Shown here one piece after another: positions 61,199-64,000 of a DNA stretch of 64,000 nt (positions are counted from its first letter, which is position 1; each line of letters begins with the position of its first letter). A model generated the notes under the pieces. It did not search any database. It was not told the DNA's origin and saw only the letters and a program-made list of their open reading frames with translations. This stretch comes from Vogesella oryzae (lineage in GTDB: Bacteria; Pseudomonadota; Gammaproteobacteria; Burkholderiales; Chromobacteriaceae), in NCBI RefSeq assembly GCF_902829295.1, contig NZ_CADEPL010000009.1, positions 1-64,000 on the forward strand. Reading direction: 5' to 3'. Both the position numbers and the translations under genes were made by a program.

Positions 61199-62320
61199 TC
61201 AGTCCAGCGTCTTGCGGAAGGTTTTCACCCCCACCGCCAGCACCGCCAGCATGAACAGCACAATCGGCCAGACGTGGGGCCACAGCAGGGTGATAGCGTT
61301 GCCCTTCAGCAGAATGCCGCGTACCAGAATCAGGAAGTGGGTCAGCGGCAGCAGGCTGCCGACATCCTGCGCCCACGCCGGCATGCCGCGGAACGGGAAC
61401 ATGAAGCCGGATAGCAGCATCGATGGCAGAAAGAAAAAGAAGGTCATCTGCATGGCCTGCAGTTGGTTGCGCGCCAGCGAACTGAAGGTGATGCCCAGCA
61501 CCAGGTTGGCACAGATGAACAGCAGCACCACGCCATACAGCAGCACCAGGCTGCCCAGCATCGGCACCCCGAATACCCAGCGTGCGGCCAACAGGATCAG
61601 CGTGACCTGCAGCAGGCCGATCAGGATGTAGGGCACGATCTTGCCGGTCATCACCTCGAAGGCGGTGGCGGGGGTGGCCAGCAGGTTTTCGAAAGTGCCG
61701 CGCTCGCGCTCGCGCGTCATCGCCAGCCCGGTCATCAGCACCATGGTCATGGTCAGGATCACCCCCAGCAGGCCCGGCACCACGTTATAGGCGGTTATGC
61801 CTTCCGGGTTATAGCGCTTCTGGATGCGCAGCTCGACTGCCGGTGTCGCCGGCACGCTCCGCCCCGGCAAATCCGCGGCGAATACTTCCCGCCCCAGATG
61901 GTTGAGTACCGAGATGGCGCCGCCCAGCGCCATCGGGTCGGTGGCGTCGGCCTGCACCAGCAGCACCGGCGGCGGGCCGCGCAGCAGATCGCGCTGGAAG
62001 CCCGGCGGGAAGGTCACCACAAACTGCACCTCGCCCATGTCCAGCAGGCGCTCGGCCTGCCGCTCATCGACACTGCCGGCGATGTCGAAATAGCCGCTGT
62101 TCTGCATCGCTGCCAGGTAGTCGCGGGCAAACGGGCCCGGCTCGGCCATCACCACCGCGGTGGGCATGTGCTTGGGGTCGGAGTTGATGGCAAAGCCGAA
62201 CAGCATCAGCTGCACGACGGGAATGCCGACGATCATGCCGAAGGTCAGGCGGTCGCGCCGCAGCTGGGTGAACTCCTTGATCATGATGCCCAGCCAGCGT
62301 TGCCAGGAAAAACGCGTCAT
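61199..62320 (-). CDS. ABC-2 type exporter permease
   Basis: 373 aa. One N-terminal helix, a large extracytoplasmic domain (about 45-175), then five helices typical of ABC-2 permeases of the YhhJ/YbhR type: GMIVGIPVVQLMLFGFAINSD at the start and MTRERERGTFENLLATPATAFEVMTGKI in the cytoplasmic loop. ATG overlaps the upstream ATPase stop by 4 bp. Acts with the ATPase and the HlyD-type protein as an exporter of unknown, probably hydrophobic, substrates. Confidence 0.9.
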   Translation of the reverse strand: MTRFSWQRWLGIMIKEFTQLRRDRLTFGMIVGIPVVQLMLFGFAINSDPKHMPTAVVMAEPGPFARDYLAAMQNSGYFDIAGSVDERQAERLLDMGEVQFVVTFPPGFQRDLLRGPPPVLLVQADATDPMALGGAISVLNHLGREVFAADLPGRSVPATPAVELRIQKRYNPEGITAYNVVPGLLGVILTMTMVLMTGLAMTRERERGTFENLLATPATAFEVMTGKIVPYILIGLLQVTLILLAARWVFGVPMLGSLVLLYGVVLLFICANLVLGITFSSLARNQLQAMQMTFFFFLPSMLLSGFMFPFRGMPAWAQDVGSLLPLTHFLILVRGILLKGNAITLLWPHVWPIVLFMLAVLAVGVKTFRKTLD

Positions 62321-63255
62321 GGCGTGGCTCCCGGCTGCCGGCGGCGGTAGTGCATCAGGTGGATGAAGGCGTCTTCCAGCGACGGCTCCAGCTGTTGCAT
62401 GGCCAGCTCACTGCCGGCCAGCGCCTGGCTCAGGCTGTGTTGCAGCAGCGTGCTGTCCTGGCCGCTGACATGCAGCGCGGTGCCGAAGCTGGCCACCAGC
62501 TCCACGCCCGGCAGCTGGCCGAGACGTTCGGCCAACCCCTGTAGCAACGGGCCGGTAATGCGCCAGGTGAACAGCTGTTGCGCCGCCACTACCTCGCTGG
62601 CGGTGCCGGACGCCAGCAGCTCGCCGTCGGCGATATAGGCCAGCCGGTGGCAGCGCTCGGCCTCGTCCATGTAGTGGGTGGAAACCAGCACCGTGATGCC
62701 GGCGGCGGACAGGCGGTGGATTTCTTCCCAGAAGTCGCGACGCGCCTTGGGGTCGACGCCGGCGGTCGGCTCGTCCAGCAGCAGCAGGCGCGGGCGGTGC
62801 AGCAGGCAGGAGGCCAGCGCCAGCCGCTGCTTCCAGCCGCCGGACAGCGTGCCGGCCAGCTGCTGCTGGCGCTCGAGCAGCCCCAGCTCGCGCAAGGTAT
62901 TGTCCACCGCCTGGCGGCGGTCGGCCATGCCGAACATGCGGCCAACGAAGTCCAGATTCTCGCGGATGGTCAGGTCTTCCCACAGCGAAAAACGCTGCGT
63001 CATATAGCCGACCTGGCGCTTGATGGCGCTGCTGTCTTGCAGCACATCCAGTCCCAGGCATTGCCCCGCGCCGCTGTCCGGGGTCAGCAGCCCGCACAGC
63101 ATGCGGATGGAGGTGGTCTTGCCGCTGCCGTTGGGGCCGAGAAAGCCGAAGATTTCGCCGCGGCGTACCTGCAGCGCCAGATCGCGCACCACGTGCTTGT
63201 CGCCGAAATGCTTGTTCAGGCCGCGCACGTCGATCACCAGATCTTCTTCGCTCAT
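62317..63255 (-). CDS. ABC exporter ATPase
   Basis: 312 aa. Walker A GPNGSGKTTSIRM, signature LSGGWKQRLALA, Walker B LLLLDEPTAGVDP and the switch His in STHYMDEAERC. The C-terminal ~80 residues are an extension outside the nucleotide-binding fold. ATG at 63255 (MSEEDLVID) is chosen because it overlaps the HlyD-like stop (ATGA); a reading from 63438 is inside that gene. Confidence 0.93.
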   Translation of the reverse strand: MSEEDLVIDVRGLNKHFGDKHVVRDLALQVRRGEIFGFLGPNGSGKTTSIRMLCGLLTPDSGAGQCLGLDVLQDSSAIKRQVGYMTQRFSLWEDLTIRENLDFVGRMFGMADRRQAVDNTLRELGLLERQQQLAGTLSGGWKQRLALASCLLHRPRLLLLDEPTAGVDPKARRDFWEEIHRLSAAGITVLVSTHYMDEAERCHRLAYIADGELLASGTASEVVAAQQLFTWRITGPLLQGLAERLGQLPGVELVASFGTALHVSGQDSTLLQHSLSQALAGSELAMQQLEPSLEDAFIHLMHYRRRQPGATP

Positions 63256-64000
63256 GGCTGCACCAGACGGATATCCAGCGGCAGCCCCGGCCGCAGCCGG
63301 CCGGCATCGGCGGCATCCGGCACCGCCTCGACGCGGAACAGCAGTTTTTCGCGGCTGCCCTGGCTGTAGATCACCGGCGGGGTGTATTCCGCCTGCGCGG
63401 CGATGAAGTCGACCGTGCCGTGCAGCGTCGTGCGGCAACCGTCACAGCGTGCCTCGATGCGTTGCCGCGGCTTGATGGCGGCCAACATGCCTTCCGGCAC
63501 AAAGAAGCGGATGCGGCGGCGCGCATCCGGCAGCAGGCTGGCTACCGGCGCGCCGGCCGGCACCCATTCGCCCGGCTGGTAGTAGGTGTCGGTGATTTCG
63601 CCGCTGTCCGGCGCCAGCACCTGCTTGTGCTGCAGCAGCCAGCGCTTCTGCGCGGTGAGGGCGTTGGCCGCGGCGTGGTCGGCGGCGGCCGCCTGCAGTT
63701 CGCCATTGCGACCGAGCGCCGCCTGATAAGTGTCGATCTGCTGTCGTAGCGCGTCCACTTGCGCCGCCGCCTGGTCGCGCGCGGCGCGGGCGGCATCCAC
63801 CGCCGCCTGCGACACAAACTGCTGGCGATACAGCGCCTGCTGTTGCTGCAACTGGGTGGCGGCCAATTGCAGGCTGGCCTGCGCCGCGCGCAGATTGGCC
63901 TGCAGGGTGGCGATCTCGCTGTCGCGGCGCGGCTGCTGCAGGTTGTGCAGCCGTGCCGCCGCGGCATCGGCCTGGGCCTGGGCTTGCGCCAGGGCCTGGC
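63252..64000 (-). CDS. HlyD-family periplasmic adaptor, cut by the window edge
   Basis: 249 residues of the C-terminal part are in the window; the start lies beyond base 64000. A long alpha-helical hairpin (about the first 110 residues seen) is followed by a lipoyl-like/beta-barrel segment (KQVLAPDSGEITDTYYQPGEWVPAGAPVASLL) typical of membrane-fusion proteins such as YhiI/YbhG. With the ATPase and permease it forms a probable tripartite exporter; the stop overlaps the ATPase start by 4 bp. Confidence 0.9.
   Translation of the reverse strand, partial: QALAQAQAQADAAAARLHNLQQPRRDSEIATLQANLRAAQASLQLAATQLQQQQALYRQQFVSQAAVDAARAARDQAAAQVDALRQQIDTYQAALGRNGELQAAAADHAAANALTAQKRWLLQHKQVLAPDSGEITDTYYQPGEWVPAGAPVASLLPDARRRIRFFVPEGMLAAIKPRQRIEARCDGCRTTLHGTVDFIAAQAEYTPPVIYSQGSREKLLFRVEAVPDAADAGRLRPGLPLDIRLVQP

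Overview
The window looks like chromosomal DNA of a GC-rich (roughly 64% GC) Gram-negative betaproteobacterium. The mre/mrd and dcw clusters, LpxC, a MurE with the meso-DAP motif DNPR, GatCAB and the general gene style point to Neisseriales, most likely Chromobacteriaceae (a Vogesella- or Chromobacterium-like organism). The genus is a guess. No rRNA, tRNA, CRISPR array, prophage or insertion sequence was recognised.

Layout. 1-1714: two tandem patatin-like phospholipase genes, the first cut by the contig end. 1906-6480: dinB with a small Rdx/SelW-like gene, then a large CHASE4/GAF/GGDEF/EAL c-di-GMP protein. 6635-9235: periplasmic copper chaperone, GFA-type zinc protein, azlCD amino-acid exporter, DGC-type metal-binding protein. 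9345-14895 (minus strand): the cell-shape cluster mreB-mreC-mreD-mrdA-rodA. 15114-18420: gatC-gatA-gatB. 18718-36529: the complete division and cell-wall cluster mraZ-rsmH-ftsL-ftsI-murE-murF-mraY-murD-ftsW-murG-murC-ddlB-ftsQ-ftsA-ftsZ, then lpxC. It is led by a good sigma70 promoter with MraZ-type GTGGG repeats every 10 bp. 36444-39322: CNP1-like and NRDE proteins, tusA-like, pyrC. 39547-45209: oppABCDF peptide importer. 45310-54829: CPBP protease, secA, a DciA-like gene, DUF3422, a chemotaxis receptor and prpE. 55111-59019: proA, a GGDEF diguanylate cyclase and a truncated puuA-like glutamine synthetase. 59236-64000: start of a cupin-like gene, rcnR-rcnA nickel/cobalt resistance, and an ABC-2 exporter with a HlyD-type partner.

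Two places are assembly artefacts rather than biology. The first 126 bases are a perfect 60-bp-arm inverted repeat, a fold-back at a contig end. Bases about 59020-59216 are an untrimmed Illumina Nextera P5/i5 read-through (noise, poly-T, then a 70-base ungapped adapter match) that cuts the puuA-like gene. The two sides of that join should not be assumed to be neighbours in the genome.

The most interesting biological signal is a short word, TTGGCCGC (consensus near GGTTGGCCGCA), present about 65 times by eye on both strands, where base composition predicts about 4-5. It occurs in genes, often forcing a TTG leucine codon, and as inverted pairs between genes, including one terminator stem. This is how DNA uptake sequences of Neisseria and Haemophilus behave, so it is a candidate uptake or other genome-wide signature word of this lineage.
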